A stretch of DNA of 64,000 nt from JBCBSP01 sp039819095. GTDB lineage: Bacteria; Pseudomonadota; Alphaproteobacteria; Caulobacterales; Maricaulaceae. Made by a program: the position numbers and the translations under genes. The stretch covers positions 372,001 through 436,000 of the forward strand of contig JBCBSP010000001.1 in NCBI GenBank assembly GCA_039819095.1, given 5' to 3'. The notes under the pieces were generated by a model that worked only from the letters and a program-made list of their open reading frames with translations, ran no database searches and was not told the DNA's origin. Positions 1 to 8,483 of the stretch are shown piece after piece. How positions within the stretch are numbered: the stretch's first letter is position 1; each line of letters begins with the position of its first letter.

Positions 1-751
1 TGCCGAAGCGGCGTCGCAGAAGTCCGTTGAAAACCATTGCATTATTACGCACCCGCACATCGGTCGTGGCGTATTCGGTCGTCATCGAGACGTTGAGACC
101 GTCCAGATTGACCACCTTGTGCGGACTGTGCACCGGCCAGCAGATCACCTCGCCCGGCTTCAGATCGAAGGTGTGCGCGTGATCATCAAAGCTCGCCTCG
201 TAAGGCAGGTCGTCATTGTCCGGATGCATGAGAATCTCTTCGACATCGCATTCGCGCAGCACCGGCTCGACGCGCGGATAGACAAAGACCCGCTTTGACC
301 CGCGCAAATGCCACAGCATGGTGTCGGTGCGATCGATATGGAACGGCACGCGCGCATTCGGCGAGGAGATCAAGAGCCCGCCCATCAGCTTCTGCGGCTT
401 GAAATCGGGATGGAGCGCTTTGAGCTCTCCCATCACGGTGTTCATCAGGTGGGCGTATTCCGGTTCATCATTGAACACTTCGCGCAGATTGACCCAAAGT
501 CGGCCACTGCGGACCTCTTCCAGCAATTCATGGCCGCAGCGCTTGCCCGGATCGCCGCCATGCCAGGAGCCGCGCGAGCCGGTCTCGTCCATGGTGCAGA
601 AATCGCTGAGATCGCGCGGGCGCCGCTCAAGCAGACCGGCCAGAGCCTCGTCGCAAAACAAGCCGGTATCGGCCAAAGCGTGCTCGCCAAGGACGATATC
701 CTTGCGGAAGTTTTTCTGATCGGTTTCGGTCCAGCGGCGCAGATAGGACAT
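1..751 (-). CDS. JmjC/cupin-like 2-oxoglutarate-Fe(II) oxygenase (3' end outside window)
   Basis: The reading frame opens with ATG at 749-751 (MSYLRRWTETDQ) and stays open to the left edge, so about 250 residues are visible and the C-terminus is missing. An FHID motif places a possible Fe ligand pair at H138 and D140, followed about 70 residues later by WPVHSPHKVVN, where H211 (or H208) could be the third ligand. This H-x-D ... H pattern within beta-rich sequence fits the cupin_8/JmjC-like hydroxylase fold, whose members hydroxylate proteins or small molecules using 2-oxoglutarate. The substrate cannot be told from sequence. It lies about 95 bp downstream of mccA on the same strand and may be read through from it, with no functional link evident. 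Confidence 0.65.
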   Translation of the reverse strand, partial: MSYLRRWTETDQKNFRKDIVLGEHALADTGLFCDEALAGLLERRPRDLSDFCTMDETGSRGSWHGGDPGKRCGHELLEEVRSGRLWVNLREVFNDEPEYAHLMNTVMGELKALHPDFKPQKLMGGLLISSPNARVPFHIDRTDTMLWHLRGSKRVFVYPRVEPVLRECDVEEILMHPDNDDLPYEASFDDHAHTFDLKPGEVICWPVHSPHKVVNLDGLNVSMTTEYATTDVRVRNNAMVFNGLLRRRFG

Positions 752-846
752 GGTCGGCTCCCGTTCTCGAAAGGCTAACGCCTCAAATCGGGCGCCGTCT
801 TCGATTCAGGGTCATGCCAGCTTCATGCCAGAGCGCCCGCGCGGCC

Positions 847-2844
847 TCAGGCGGCGGGCGCTTCGCTCTCCTCGTCGGTCAGCGTCACCAGCACGTCGCC
901 ATCATTAACCTGTGCGCCGGCGGTGATGGACACCGTCTCGACCACGCCGTCGCGCGGGGCGGCGAGCGCGTGCTCCATCTTCATCGCTTCCAGCACCAGG
1001 AGCGTGTCGCCCCTGGATACCGCCGCGCCGGGCTCAATACTGACTGACAACACCTTGCCGGGCATGGGCGCCCTGACCACAGCGCCCGCGTCCAGCGCAT
1101 CGGCGGCGGCTTCAGGATTATAGGCGTCAAGCTGGCGCGCCTCGCCCCGGCTGAACAGGAGGATGTCCTCGCCGCGGCGCTCAAACACGCCTTTCCACGG
1201 CGCGCCATCAATGCTGGCGCTCACCTGATCGCCGGCGCAGAGCCCGGATTCGACAGAGTAAGCCCGATCTTCAACGTGCGCCTGGATCGCTCCCACGTCA
1301 TTGGCGGTCAGCCGCACACCGACGCGATCCCCGTCAAAATCAAAACCGACTTCGCCGACAGACGCCGCGTTAAGGCGGAAGCCGTTCGCCACATCCCACG
1401 GATCGGACGCGTCGTTGGCGAACGGCCCGCCGCGCATCCTCGCCAGCGCGCCCAGGATCAGCAGAGGATCGGCGACCGCCTCAGGCACGAGCTGGTCCTG
1501 ATGGCGCGCGATGAAGCTGGTATCGGCGGCGAACTCAGCAAAGCCGGGATGGGTGAGCGCGCGGTCGAGGAAGGCGGCGTTGGTCTTCACCGGCCACACC
1601 CGGGTATCTTCACGCAGCGCAGCAGACAGCGCTGCGATGGCGCCGGCGCGCGTGTCGGCGTGGGCGATCAGCTTGGCGATCATCGGATCGTAATGCAGCG
1701 TGACCTCGCCGCCCTGCTCCACCCCGGAATCGACGCGCACCCGCCTCATCGGCAACTCCAGCCGCTCCAGCACGCCGGTGGACGGCAGAAAGCCGGACTG
1801 AGGATCCTCCGCATAGAGCCGCGCTTCGATCGCGTGGCCGCGCACCGCAATCTGGTCCTGAGGCGGCAGCGAACCCCCGGCGGCGACTTTCAGCTGCAGC
1901 TCGACCAGATCCAGCCCGGTGATCTCTTCGGTAACCGGGTGCTCCACCTGCAGGCGGGTGTTCATCTCCATGAAGAAGAAGCCGTCATCGCGCAGCGGAC
2001 CGGACCCGTCGACAATGAACTCCACCGTGCCGGCGCCAACGTAATCCACTGCAAGCGCAGCGCGCACAGCCGCCGAGCACATGGCGGCGCGCACCTCCGG
2101 CGTCATGCCGGGCGCGGGAGCTTCCTCCAGCACTTTCTGGTGACGGCGCTGCAGCGTGCAATCGCGTTCGAACAGGTGAATGACCCGGCCATGGGCGTCG
2201 CCGAACACCTGCACCTCGATATGGCGCGGGCTGGTGATGAAGCGTTCAAGCAGAACCCGCTCATCACCAAAGCTTGCAGCCGCCTCCCGCTGACAGCTGG
2301 CGAGCGCGTCGCCGAAAGAGTCCGGTCTCTCCACGAGCCGCATGCCCTTTCCGCCGCCGCCGGCCACCGCCTTGATCAGCACCGGATAGCCAATCTTCTC
2401 CGCCTGCTGGGCGAGATAGTTCGGCTCCTGATTATCGCCGTGATAGCCCGGCGTGACCGGCACGCCGGCCTTTTCCATCAGCGCCTTGGCGCGATCCTTC
2501 AGCCCCATCGCCTCGATCGCGTCCGCCGACGGGCCGACAAAGATGATCCCGGCCTCGGCGCAGGCGCGCGCAAAATCGGCGTTCTCCGACAAAAAGCCAT
2601 AACCGGGGTGGATGGCGTCCGCGCCTGTGCGACGGGCCGCGTCCAGGATGATATCGGCCCGCAGATAGCTCTCGCGCGCCGGCGCGGCGCCGATATGCAC
2701 CGCCTCATCGGCGAGCTTTACATGCGGTGCGTTTGCATCCGCATCGGAATAGACCGCAACAGTGCGAGTGCCGAGACGCGAGGCCGTGCGCATGACGCGG
2801 CAGGCGATCTCGCCGCGATTGGCGATGAGGAGTGTCTTGATCAT
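847..2844 (-). CDS. mccA: 3-methylcrotonyl-CoA carboxylase biotin-containing (alpha) subunit
   Basis: A 665-residue biotin-dependent carboxylase subunit. The N-terminus MIKTLLIANRGEIACR starts the biotin carboxylase domain (about 1-445), with the ATP-grasp loop GGGGKGMRLV and the EMNTRLQVEHPVTE motif. A linker region follows, then a C-terminal biotinyl domain with EAMKMEHAL, the biotinylated lysine being about K622. It charges biotin with CO2 for the partner MccB to transfer to 3-methylcrotonyl-CoA in leucine breakdown. Acetyl- and propionyl-CoA carboxylase alpha subunits look similar. The methylcrotonyl assignment rests on mccB, isovaleryl-CoA dehydrogenase and a LiuC-type hydratase within 15 kb on the same strand. 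Unusually, it is 6.7 kb from mccB. Confidence 0.9.
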   Translation of the reverse strand: MIKTLLIANRGEIACRVMRTASRLGTRTVAVYSDADANAPHVKLADEAVHIGAAPARESYLRADIILDAARRTGADAIHPGYGFLSENADFARACAEAGIIFVGPSADAIEAMGLKDRAKALMEKAGVPVTPGYHGDNQEPNYLAQQAEKIGYPVLIKAVAGGGGKGMRLVERPDSFGDALASCQREAAASFGDERVLLERFITSPRHIEVQVFGDAHGRVIHLFERDCTLQRRHQKVLEEAPAPGMTPEVRAAMCSAAVRAALAVDYVGAGTVEFIVDGSGPLRDDGFFFMEMNTRLQVEHPVTEEITGLDLVELQLKVAAGGSLPPQDQIAVRGHAIEARLYAEDPQSGFLPSTGVLERLELPMRRVRVDSGVEQGGEVTLHYDPMIAKLIAHADTRAGAIAALSAALREDTRVWPVKTNAAFLDRALTHPGFAEFAADTSFIARHQDQLVPEAVADPLLILGALARMRGGPFANDASDPWDVANGFRLNAASVGEVGFDFDGDRVGVRLTANDVGAIQAHVEDRAYSVESGLCAGDQVSASIDGAPWKGVFERRGEDILLFSRGEARQLDAYNPEAAADALDAGAVVRAPMPGKVLSVSIEPGAAVSRGDTLLVLEAMKMEHALAAPRDGVVETVSITAGAQVNDGDVLVTLTDEESEAPAA

Positions 2845-2928
2845 GAGATGCTTCGCCTACAGAACCGCAAGCTGACTTGACGTCCGTCATGGGCGATCAG
2901 CGCATCATTCGCAAGGCTTCAGGGGTCG

Positions 2929-3162
2929 CTAATTGCCGTTCGGGCAAGCTGGCGCGGTGTCCGGCCCGTCATAGGCGACGAGTTGATCCTCCCGCGCCGC
3001 GAACGGAATTGATCCTAGACCGGATTGGCTCGGATCAAGCCAGACTTGCACCCAATAGGCGTTCAGGCCTTTATCGCAGATGCGGCCCACGCGCTGTTGA
3101 TCCTGACCCGATTGCGGGTCTGAGAGCGATACCTTGACCAGATCGCCGATATTGAAACTCAT
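2929..3162 (-). CDS. Small cytoplasmic protein of unknown function, third gene of a lipoprotein operon
   Basis: A 77-residue protein, MSFNIGDLVKVSLSDPQSGQ at its start, with no signal peptide or membrane segment. The opening 'GDLVKVS' followed by short hydrophobic strands resembles small SH3/KOW-like barrels, but this is only an impression. Its ATG overlaps the stop of the upstream lipoprotein gene by ATGA (3159-3162), which implies translational coupling. It is the last gene of the three-gene set and ends 84 bp before mccA. I do not recognise the family, and no function is proposed. Confidence 0.6.
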   Translation of the reverse strand: MSFNIGDLVKVSLSDPQSGQDQQRVGRICDKGLNAYWVQVWLDPSQSGLGSIPFAAREDQLVAYDGPDTAPACPNGN

Positions 3163-4358
3163 GATGGCGGGGTCCCATAAGCTGACATTTTCAGAACAGG
3201 CTCATACGCACCGGCTGCATCATCGATGGATGTCGCCGCCGCACGCGCCGCCTCAGCTTGCGCATCTGTCCGCGCACCGGACGGAACAAGTGCGGACTGC
3301 TCGGTGAGGATCACGCTGGCCAGATCCAGGATCGCCTGACGCCAGGCGTCCTGCTGCGCCTCTCGCGTTCGCAACCGTGCTTCAACGCCCTCCAGCTGAT
3401 TGCTGGAAGCCGCTATCCCGGAAGCGCCTTGAGCCGTCGCGCCATGAACCGGCGCCCCGGCGATCTGGGCGCCAAGCAGGATCGCCTGAGTTGAGACCTT
3501 GCTGGCCACGGCGGCGACTGTGCTCGGGTCGAACGTCATACCCTTAACGGAGAAGTCGCCGACCGAATTCATACGGATGACGACATCAGAGTCGCCAAAG
3601 GTTCCGCGACCGTAGGCGCGGTTGAAGTCGGTCTCCCAAGCCGTATCCGGCAAAGAGGCTGCGTAATACGCATAATCGCTGGATGCGAGGGATCCCCCCT
3701 GGAGGATATCGCGCGCACGCGCCGAGCTTTGTTCCGCACCGGTCTGCACCGCAGCTTCAACAGCCCTCGCGCCGGCATCGCCATCGCCGTCTGCCGCAGC
3801 GCCTAGCGAGCCGGTGATTGCGGTCGCCATCCCTGTGAGCATGGCGACCTCCGCATCGAGCTGGTTGATCACCTGCGCATCAAGCGCCTTGCGCGCATTA
3901 AGGGCGGTGCGGACATCGCCTTCGATCGCCAGGCGGCGAGCTGCATCGGCCTGAGAGTAGGCCTGCTCCAGGCGTTGATTCGCCGCGATGGCGTCAGCAC
4001 GATACAGGTTGAGCTGTTGACGCACGGTATCAGGAAGAGAGGAGACACTCCTTTGGGCCGAATTGAGAGCACCAACCGCAGCTGGATTACCACGAACCGT
4101 CGGGATCAACGTGCTATAGGCGGCGTCGAGCGTCTCTGCGGCCGCGCCGTAATTGCGCTGCAGCGCCGTAATGCGTGCGTCGAGCGCGGCCACATCGTCG
4201 GCTTCACGCAAATAGCGGAATAGAGTTCGGCGCTCCTCGCTGCCCGCAGCCGCCTCCCTGATAAGATCGCCATCGGCGACATCGACCTGAACCGAGAGGC
4301 GCGCACAGCCGCTTAGCGCCAAACCCGCAACCATCAAGCACAGCAAAACGCGGATCAT
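3159..4358 (-). CDS. Putative lipoprotein of unknown function (399 aa)
   Basis: The N-terminus MIRVLLCLMVAGLALSGCARL is a typical lipoprotein signal with lipobox LSGC, giving a lipid-anchored Cys18. Residues about 40-230 are rich in Ala, Gln, Arg and Glu with heptad-like spacing, suggesting long helices or a coiled coil. Residues about 240-300 are more mixed (SSDYAYYAASLPDTAWETDF) and look like a small beta-containing domain. The C-terminus is helical again. It overlaps both neighbours by 4 bp (ATGA at 4355-4358 and 3159-3162), so the three genes are very probably one transcription and translation unit. No enzyme motif was seen and the family is unknown to me. Confidence 0.7.
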   Translation of the reverse strand: MIRVLLCLMVAGLALSGCARLSVQVDVADGDLIREAAAGSEERRTLFRYLREADDVAALDARITALQRNYGAAAETLDAAYSTLIPTVRGNPAAVGALNSAQRSVSSLPDTVRQQLNLYRADAIAANQRLEQAYSQADAARRLAIEGDVRTALNARKALDAQVINQLDAEVAMLTGMATAITGSLGAAADGDGDAGARAVEAAVQTGAEQSSARARDILQGGSLASSDYAYYAASLPDTAWETDFNRAYGRGTFGDSDVVIRMNSVGDFSVKGMTFDPSTVAAVASKVSTQAILLGAQIAGAPVHGATAQGASGIAASSNQLEGVEARLRTREAQQDAWRQAILDLASVILTEQSALVPSGARTDAQAEAARAAATSIDDAAGAYEPVLKMSAYGTPPS

Positions 4359-5095
4359 GACTCGCGATCTCCAGCCGTACGGTGCGCGTTGAACCAGGTG
4401 CGCGCTTCATCAAACGAGGCGAAGGACTCATCGGCGCCCAGCCCGCGCGCGAGAGATTCCAGCGCTCGTAGTGAGCTACGCTCAAGCGCGCCCCAATTTG
4501 TGGTCGCGGCATCTTGGCCAACGGCGGCTAAAATCTGGTCGGCTGAAGTCTGGAATGTGTCGTTTACGAAGGAGGCGCGCGCCATAACAGTGGCTGTCAT
4601 CGCATCGCTGCGCGCCGCGGCGCGCAGGGTGTCGCGGTTCACCAAATTGGTGATCGCATCAGCGACAACCTGAGACTCTGCAAAACTTCCGATCGTGTTG
4701 GCCACCGAGTCCGCATTGGTAGAGAAAATCATCACAAACGCACCATTCTCAGGGGTCGGCTGCAGGGGCTTTATGGTCGACCCCGCAACCTGGGGCAGAC
4801 CCGTAAAGATGTTCCGCCGGTCCGGCGTCGCCTCCGTACCGGTGCGGGTACGGATTTCATTGAAGAACAGATCAACGGCCCGCTCGTCATAATACCCGGC
4901 GAGGTAGCGGGACGATGTAAAACCGGAGTCCGCCTTCACCGTGAGGCGGAAGAAATTCGCCGGCTCGGTATCGCCTGGTTCATAAGACGCAAAATAGTGC
5001 GTTTCGCGAACAGTGCTGGTGCACGCGCCTAGCAGCAGCGCGACGAGTATCGAGGCAATCACAACCTGGCATCGCTTCAACAAGACCCACCCCAT
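4355..5095 (-). CDS. Putative lipoprotein of unknown function (246 aa), first gene of three-gene operon
   Basis: ATG at 5093-5095 (MGWVLLKRCQ) is preferred over a TTG one codon upstream. The lipobox LLGACTS gives a lipidated Cys near residue 25. The mature part begins with a beta-rich stretch (ETHYFASYEPGD, NFFRLTVKADSG) and continues with an Ala/Thr-rich helical half ending in a short acidic tail. It reads as a periplasmic or outer-membrane-attached protein. Its stop overlaps the next lipoprotein start by ATGA. Two lipoproteins and one small cytoplasmic protein in fixed overlap suggest a shared job, but nothing identifies it. Intergenic space to the upstream DUF817 gene is only about 58 bp. 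Confidence 0.7.
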   Translation of the reverse strand: MGWVLLKRCQVVIASILVALLLGACTSTVRETHYFASYEPGDTEPANFFRLTVKADSGFTSSRYLAGYYDERAVDLFFNEIRTRTGTEATPDRRNIFTGLPQVAGSTIKPLQPTPENGAFVMIFSTNADSVANTIGSFAESQVVADAITNLVNRDTLRAAARSDAMTATVMARASFVNDTFQTSADQILAAVGQDAATTNWGALERSSLRALESLARGLGADESFASFDEARTWFNAHRTAGDRES

Positions 5096-5153
5096 CAACG
5101 CGCTCTAGTTGAAATGATCATAGTGGCGAGATGCGTTGAAAGCAAGTATAGGT

Positions 5154-6011
5154 TTATCTTTGGCGATCCTGGATCGCATTCAGGGCCGCCACCAGAACGA
5201 AGCTGATGATCATCAACAGATACCAGGAGCCGAGTTTCGACAGCGAGACCGGGCTCCAGCTTTCGTGCTGGCCTGGATAGGTCCATGCGCGCGCGAAGGT
5301 TCCGATGTTTTCAGCGAACCAGATGAACAGCGCGACCAGGACCAGGCCGAGCACCAGCGGCATGAAGCGATGAGCCCGATCCGGCCGGAACCAGATCACA
5401 CAGGGCCCATAGAGGATCAGGCTGGCGATGAAGAGCAGGTTGCGAATGTCCACCGTGTAGTGGTGAGCAAAGAAATTCACATAAATGGCCGCCGCCAGCA
5501 GGCCCTGCGCCCACAAAGGCGCGAAGCGGTCAAAGCGGAAATCGAACAGACGCCAGACCCGCGCGATATAGCTGCCCACAGCTGCATACATGAAGCCGGA
5601 GAAGAGCGGCACGCCGGCGATTACCAGCATCGCTTCGCCGCTTTCCGGATAGATCCATGAGCCGGCCTGGACCTTGAAAATCTCCATCACCGTTCCGACG
5701 ACGTGGAACACGGCGATGACGCGCGCCTCTTCCCAGGTTTCCAGCTTCGCGGCCAGCATTCCGATCTGGATCAGCACCGCTGAGATTGTCAGGAAGTCAT
5801 AGCGCGCCAGCGGTGCGTCGCTCGGATAGAAGACAAAAGTGGCCAGCAGGAGCGCCAGCATGAGCGCGCCGAACAGGCAGGCCCAGCCCTGTTTGACGCC
5901 GAAGGCGAGAAACTCATGCAGCGCGCCTGAGACGGGCCCGCGCACGAAACGCGAGCGCAGGGCCTCGCGCTGAGCGTGGAACCAGGTTTCAAGGCCCGGC
6001 AGGCGCAGCAT
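5154..6011 (-). CDS. DUF817 family integral membrane protein
   Basis: A 285-residue protein with about eight hydrophobic segments, including GALMLALLLATFVFYP, FLTISAVLIQIGML and ALFIWFAENIGTFA. The middle carries family-like motifs: KLETWEEARVIAVFHVVGT, KVQAGSWIYPE, and FAENIGTFARAWTYPGQ with KLGSWYLLMIISFVLVA. These match my recollection of DUF817 proteins, which have no settled biochemical role. Short loops with Trp, His and Arg between helices suggest a compact channel- or enzyme-like membrane protein. It begins 9 bp downstream of the hydratase gene on the same strand, so the two are probably co-transcribed. Confidence 0.75.
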   Translation of the reverse strand: MLRLPGLETWFHAQREALRSRFVRGPVSGALHEFLAFGVKQGWACLFGALMLALLLATFVFYPSDAPLARYDFLTISAVLIQIGMLAAKLETWEEARVIAVFHVVGTVMEIFKVQAGSWIYPESGEAMLVIAGVPLFSGFMYAAVGSYIARVWRLFDFRFDRFAPLWAQGLLAAAIYVNFFAHHYTVDIRNLLFIASLILYGPCVIWFRPDRAHRFMPLVLGLVLVALFIWFAENIGTFARAWTYPGQHESWSPVSLSKLGSWYLLMIISFVLVAALNAIQDRQR

Positions 6012-6020
6012 TAAGCCGCC

Positions 6021-6818
6021 CTACTCAGCCCAGCTCGGCTTGCGCTTTTCCAGGAAGGCGGCAAGCCCCTCGCGGCCTTCAGCGCTGGCGCGGCGATCGG
6101 CAATGGCCTTGGCGGTATGGCGAAGCAGGCCGCCATCAATCTCCCGGCCCGCCACATGATCGACCAGCGCCTTGGCCTCGGCCACCGCGTCCGGCGCAGC
6201 GTGGAAGGCGAGCCTGGCCAGGTGCTCCATCATATCGTCCAGCTCATCGGCATGGTCGACCAGATACTGGGCAAGCCCGATCTGGTGGGCGAAGGCGCCG
6301 TCAAAGCTCTCACCGGTCGCAAACAGGGCGCGCGCCCAGCGCGGACCGATGGCCTGCACCACGAAAGGTGAAATCGTTGCCGGCGTGAGGCCGAGTCGGA
6401 CTTCTGAGAAGCGGATTTTCGCATCCTTCGTCGCTACGGCGACGTCGCACGCGGCCATAAGACCGGCGCCGCCGCCCATGGCCGCGCCCTTGACCAGCGC
6501 CAGGGTCAGCTGAGGCAGATCGTGCAGGCGCTTGAGCATGCGCGCCAGACCCATCGCATCTTCGACATTGTCCTCGTGAGTCCAGTCGGCGGCCGCCTTC
6601 ATCCATTCCAGGTCCGCGCCGGCGGAAAAGCTCGCACCCGCCCCGCGCAGCACCACCATGCGGACCTCATCCTCATTGGCGCGCAGGGTTTCGAAGATAT
6701 CGCTCAATCGCGCGATGACATCGGCGTTGAAGGCGTTGTGCTTGTCCGGGCGGTTCAGCGTGATGATCGCGACCCCGGCGCGGGTCGCATCCAGCAGGAC
6801 GTCTTCAGATTGGCTCAT
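6021..6818 (-). CDS. liuC: Methylglutaconyl-CoA hydratase / enoyl-CoA hydratase (LiuC-like)
   Basis: A 265-residue crotonase-fold protein. ATG at 6816-6818 (MSQSEDVLLDATR) is chosen over an upstream ATG because it matches the normal crotonase N-terminus and has GGGAG ten bases upstream. The oxyanion-hole region reads ASFSAGADLEWMKAAA, a form typical of LiuC/AUH-type hydratases, and the second is KGAAMGGGAGLMAACDVAVA. The next block, FSEVRLGLTPATISPFVV, contains the Glu of the hydratase active site. It would hydrate 3-methylglutaconyl-CoA to HMG-CoA, the step after MccAB. A generic enoyl-CoA hydratase role is possible, but the leucine genes around it favour LiuC. Confidence 0.8.
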   Translation of the reverse strand: MSQSEDVLLDATRAGVAIITLNRPDKHNAFNADVIARLSDIFETLRANEDEVRMVVLRGAGASFSAGADLEWMKAAADWTHEDNVEDAMGLARMLKRLHDLPQLTLALVKGAAMGGGAGLMAACDVAVATKDAKIRFSEVRLGLTPATISPFVVQAIGPRWARALFATGESFDGAFAHQIGLAQYLVDHADELDDMMEHLARLAFHAAPDAVAEAKALVDHVAGREIDGGLLRHTAKAIADRRASAEGREGLAAFLEKRKPSWAE

Positions 6819-6967
6819 GGCGGCGCGGCTCCCGTGGCGGCGTGTGAACATCTGTTTGTGATTAAACCCAGCGCCCGGACGCGCCAAGCATGTCCGTCAC
6901 CCCTAACGAAACACCCCGGCGACCGCACGGCCGCCGGGGCGTCTCGACCCCATGCGATGACCGACGG

Positions 6968-7348
6968 TCAGTCGCCGCGGAAAATCAGGCTCTTCAGGAT
7001 GAACAGCACCGTGATCGCCACGAAATAGCCCGCCGCAGCGAAGGCCAGATACTGCCAGTAATCCACCGCCGTGACCGGCGGGATGGCGAAATCAGCGCCG
7101 CCAAGCACCATCGGCATGACCTGATCGACAATGACGTGGACGATGACACCGACCACGGTGAAGACCAAAATCGCGCCATAGGCCTGCATCAGAAGCGCCA
7201 TGATCAAGGCGATCACACCCATCTGGGCGCCCAGGTTCAACCAGTTCACGCCGCCATCAGCGGCCACCGGACCGTACATCTCCGCTCCGGCCAGAAGCCA
7301 AAGCCAGACAGGCTCAATATACACCCAGATCGTATCGAGAATTTCCAT
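6968..7348 (-). CDS. Small integral membrane protein, paralogue of the next upstream gene (126 aa)
   Basis: ATG at 7346-7348 (MEILDTIWVYIEPVW) with GGGA nine bases upstream is preferred to a start 13 codons earlier. Three to four hydrophobic helices: about 4-20, 40-60, 63-80 and 96-120. The C-terminal half (VIVHVIVDQVMPMVLGG, IPPVTAVDYWQYLAFAAAGYF) aligns over about 60 residues with the C-terminal half of the 105-aa protein encoded at 7461-7778 (ALVHVLVDTLLPVLSAG, LPPLVELGFWRYFVTLIIGYL). Both share a V-H-V-x-V-D ... PP ... W-R/Q-Y-F/L pattern and a basic C-terminus. The family is not known to me, and a role in the inner membrane is all that can be inferred. Confidence 0.65.
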   Translation of the reverse strand: MEILDTIWVYIEPVWLWLLAGAEMYGPVAADGGVNWLNLGAQMGVIALIMALLMQAYGAILVFTVVGVIVHVIVDQVMPMVLGGADFAIPPVTAVDYWQYLAFAAAGYFVAITVLFILKSLIFRGD

Positions 7349-7460
7349 GAGTCGCGTCCCCTCAAACACCGGCGCAAACGCCGTCACCTATACACCCTGC
7401 CAAATTCCTAACAGAAATCAACGATTTTCAAGGCCGGCAAGGGGGCGCACCCGAGCGGTT

Positions 7461-7778
7461 CTAACGCCGGAGCAGGACACGCTTGAGTAACATTAAAACA
7501 GCGATAACAATAAGGTAGCCTATGATCAACGTGACGAAATACCGCCAGAAACCCAGTTCCACGAGCGGAGGAAGTGTTAACGCCGCACCAGCGCTCAACA
7601 CCGGCAGGAGCGTGTCGACGAGCACGTGGACCAGGGCCGCGCCAAGTGCGAAGGCGGGAAGACGCCGCCAACCGCCGATCAGAAAGGCCGCGACCAGAGC
7701 AATAATCAGCCCCTGCACGGCATTCACCTGATAGAAGCCCTCGCGCAGCAGGCTGATGACGCTGTCGATAATATCCAT
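7461..7778 (-). CDS. Small integral membrane protein, paralogue of the next downstream gene (105 aa)
   Basis: Starts MDIIDSVISLLREGFYQ with a strong ribosome site (GGGGGAGG eight bases before ATG at 7776-7778). It has three clear hydrophobic helices, about 22-37, 41-63 and 76-98, and ends KRVLLRR. The segment from about residue 45 is recognisably homologous to the protein at 6968-7348. A conserved V-D-x-x-x-P helix break followed by LPP/IPP and an aromatic W-x-Y/F-F turn suggests a re-entrant or packed membrane hairpin. The pair likely arose by tandem duplication and may form a heteromer. No functional annotation can be supported. Confidence 0.65.
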   Translation of the reverse strand: MDIIDSVISLLREGFYQVNAVQGLIIALVAAFLIGGWRRLPAFALGAALVHVLVDTLLPVLSAGAALTLPPLVELGFWRYFVTLIIGYLIVIAVLMLLKRVLLRR

Positions 7779-7840
7779 GGCTCATGCCTCCCCCAGGCTT
7801 CGAACGGCATTCATGACCAGTGCGGCGGCGGTGGCAAGGC

Positions 7841-8425
7841 TTATGCCGCGCGGGCGCCCAACGCGGCGACCTTGGCCAGCATGCGCTCGCGCCGGGCCGC
7901 ATCTCCAGCGTCAACCATGCCGAAGATGATGTCGCGAACCGGCTTGAACCCGGCCATGCGCAGGATGCCGCCTTCAAGCGCCTTGATCGAATGGGAACCG
8001 AGAAAGAGCCGATACGCAAAGCCCGGCATGCCCATGGTGACGATTACGCGGGCGGACTTGCCGCGCATCCTCTTGACCGGCCATTGCCCCTCTTCGGCGG
8101 GATCAATCAGGAAGTTGTCGCGCGCGACATGCTCAAGCAGCGCCTTGGCCTTGGCCGGAATGGCGCCGAGCCAGAGCGGATGGATCAAGGTGAGATGATC
8201 GGCGCGCTCCAGCGCAATCTGAACCGCCCGGATCGCCTCCGGCGCCGGTTCAGCCATTTCCGCTGCGCTGTTGAGGAAGTCGAACGACATGGCGCCGACA
8301 TCGAACCGGCTCACCGTGTGACCGGCCTCGCGCGCAGCGTCCTCATAGGCCGACGTCAGTGCGGAGCAGAACCGGTCCGCGCTGGCGTCCGGGTGGCCAT
8401 TGATCAGGCAGATGGTTCTGGACAT
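7841..8425 (-). CDS. Flavodoxin-fold NAD(P)H dehydrogenase (quinone) family protein
   Basis: A 194-residue protein starting MSRTICLINGHPDASADRFC, with GGGAG seven bases before ATG at 8423-8425. The first strand and loop (LINGHPDAS, then SRFDVGAMSFDFL) and the block HLTLIHPLWLGAIPAKAKALLEHV match the flavodoxin-like fold of NQO1/KefF/MdaB-type reductases. The central VIVTMGMPGFAYRLFLG and the C-terminal GGILRMAGFKPVRDIIFGMV complete the FMN-binding domain. It probably reduces quinones or nitro- or azo-compounds using NAD(P)H in the cytoplasm. It sits between the small membrane pair and the SOUL gene, all on the minus strand, with no sign of co-function. Confidence 0.75.
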   Translation of the reverse strand: MSRTICLINGHPDASADRFCSALTSAYEDAAREAGHTVSRFDVGAMSFDFLNSAAEMAEPAPEAIRAVQIALERADHLTLIHPLWLGAIPAKAKALLEHVARDNFLIDPAEEGQWPVKRMRGKSARVIVTMGMPGFAYRLFLGSHSIKALEGGILRMAGFKPVRDIIFGMVDAGDAARRERMLAKVAALGARAA

Positions 8426-8483
8426 GGCGATGCTCCCTGCTGCGAGCACCCTGTTACCATGTCCGCATGTCGGTTTTGATGCG

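Noticed and set aside
1276..2880. 534-codon plus-strand open frame antisense to mccA
   Set aside because: It is a GC-rich shadow with His/Arg-rich composition and no domain. mccA on the other strand is unmistakable.
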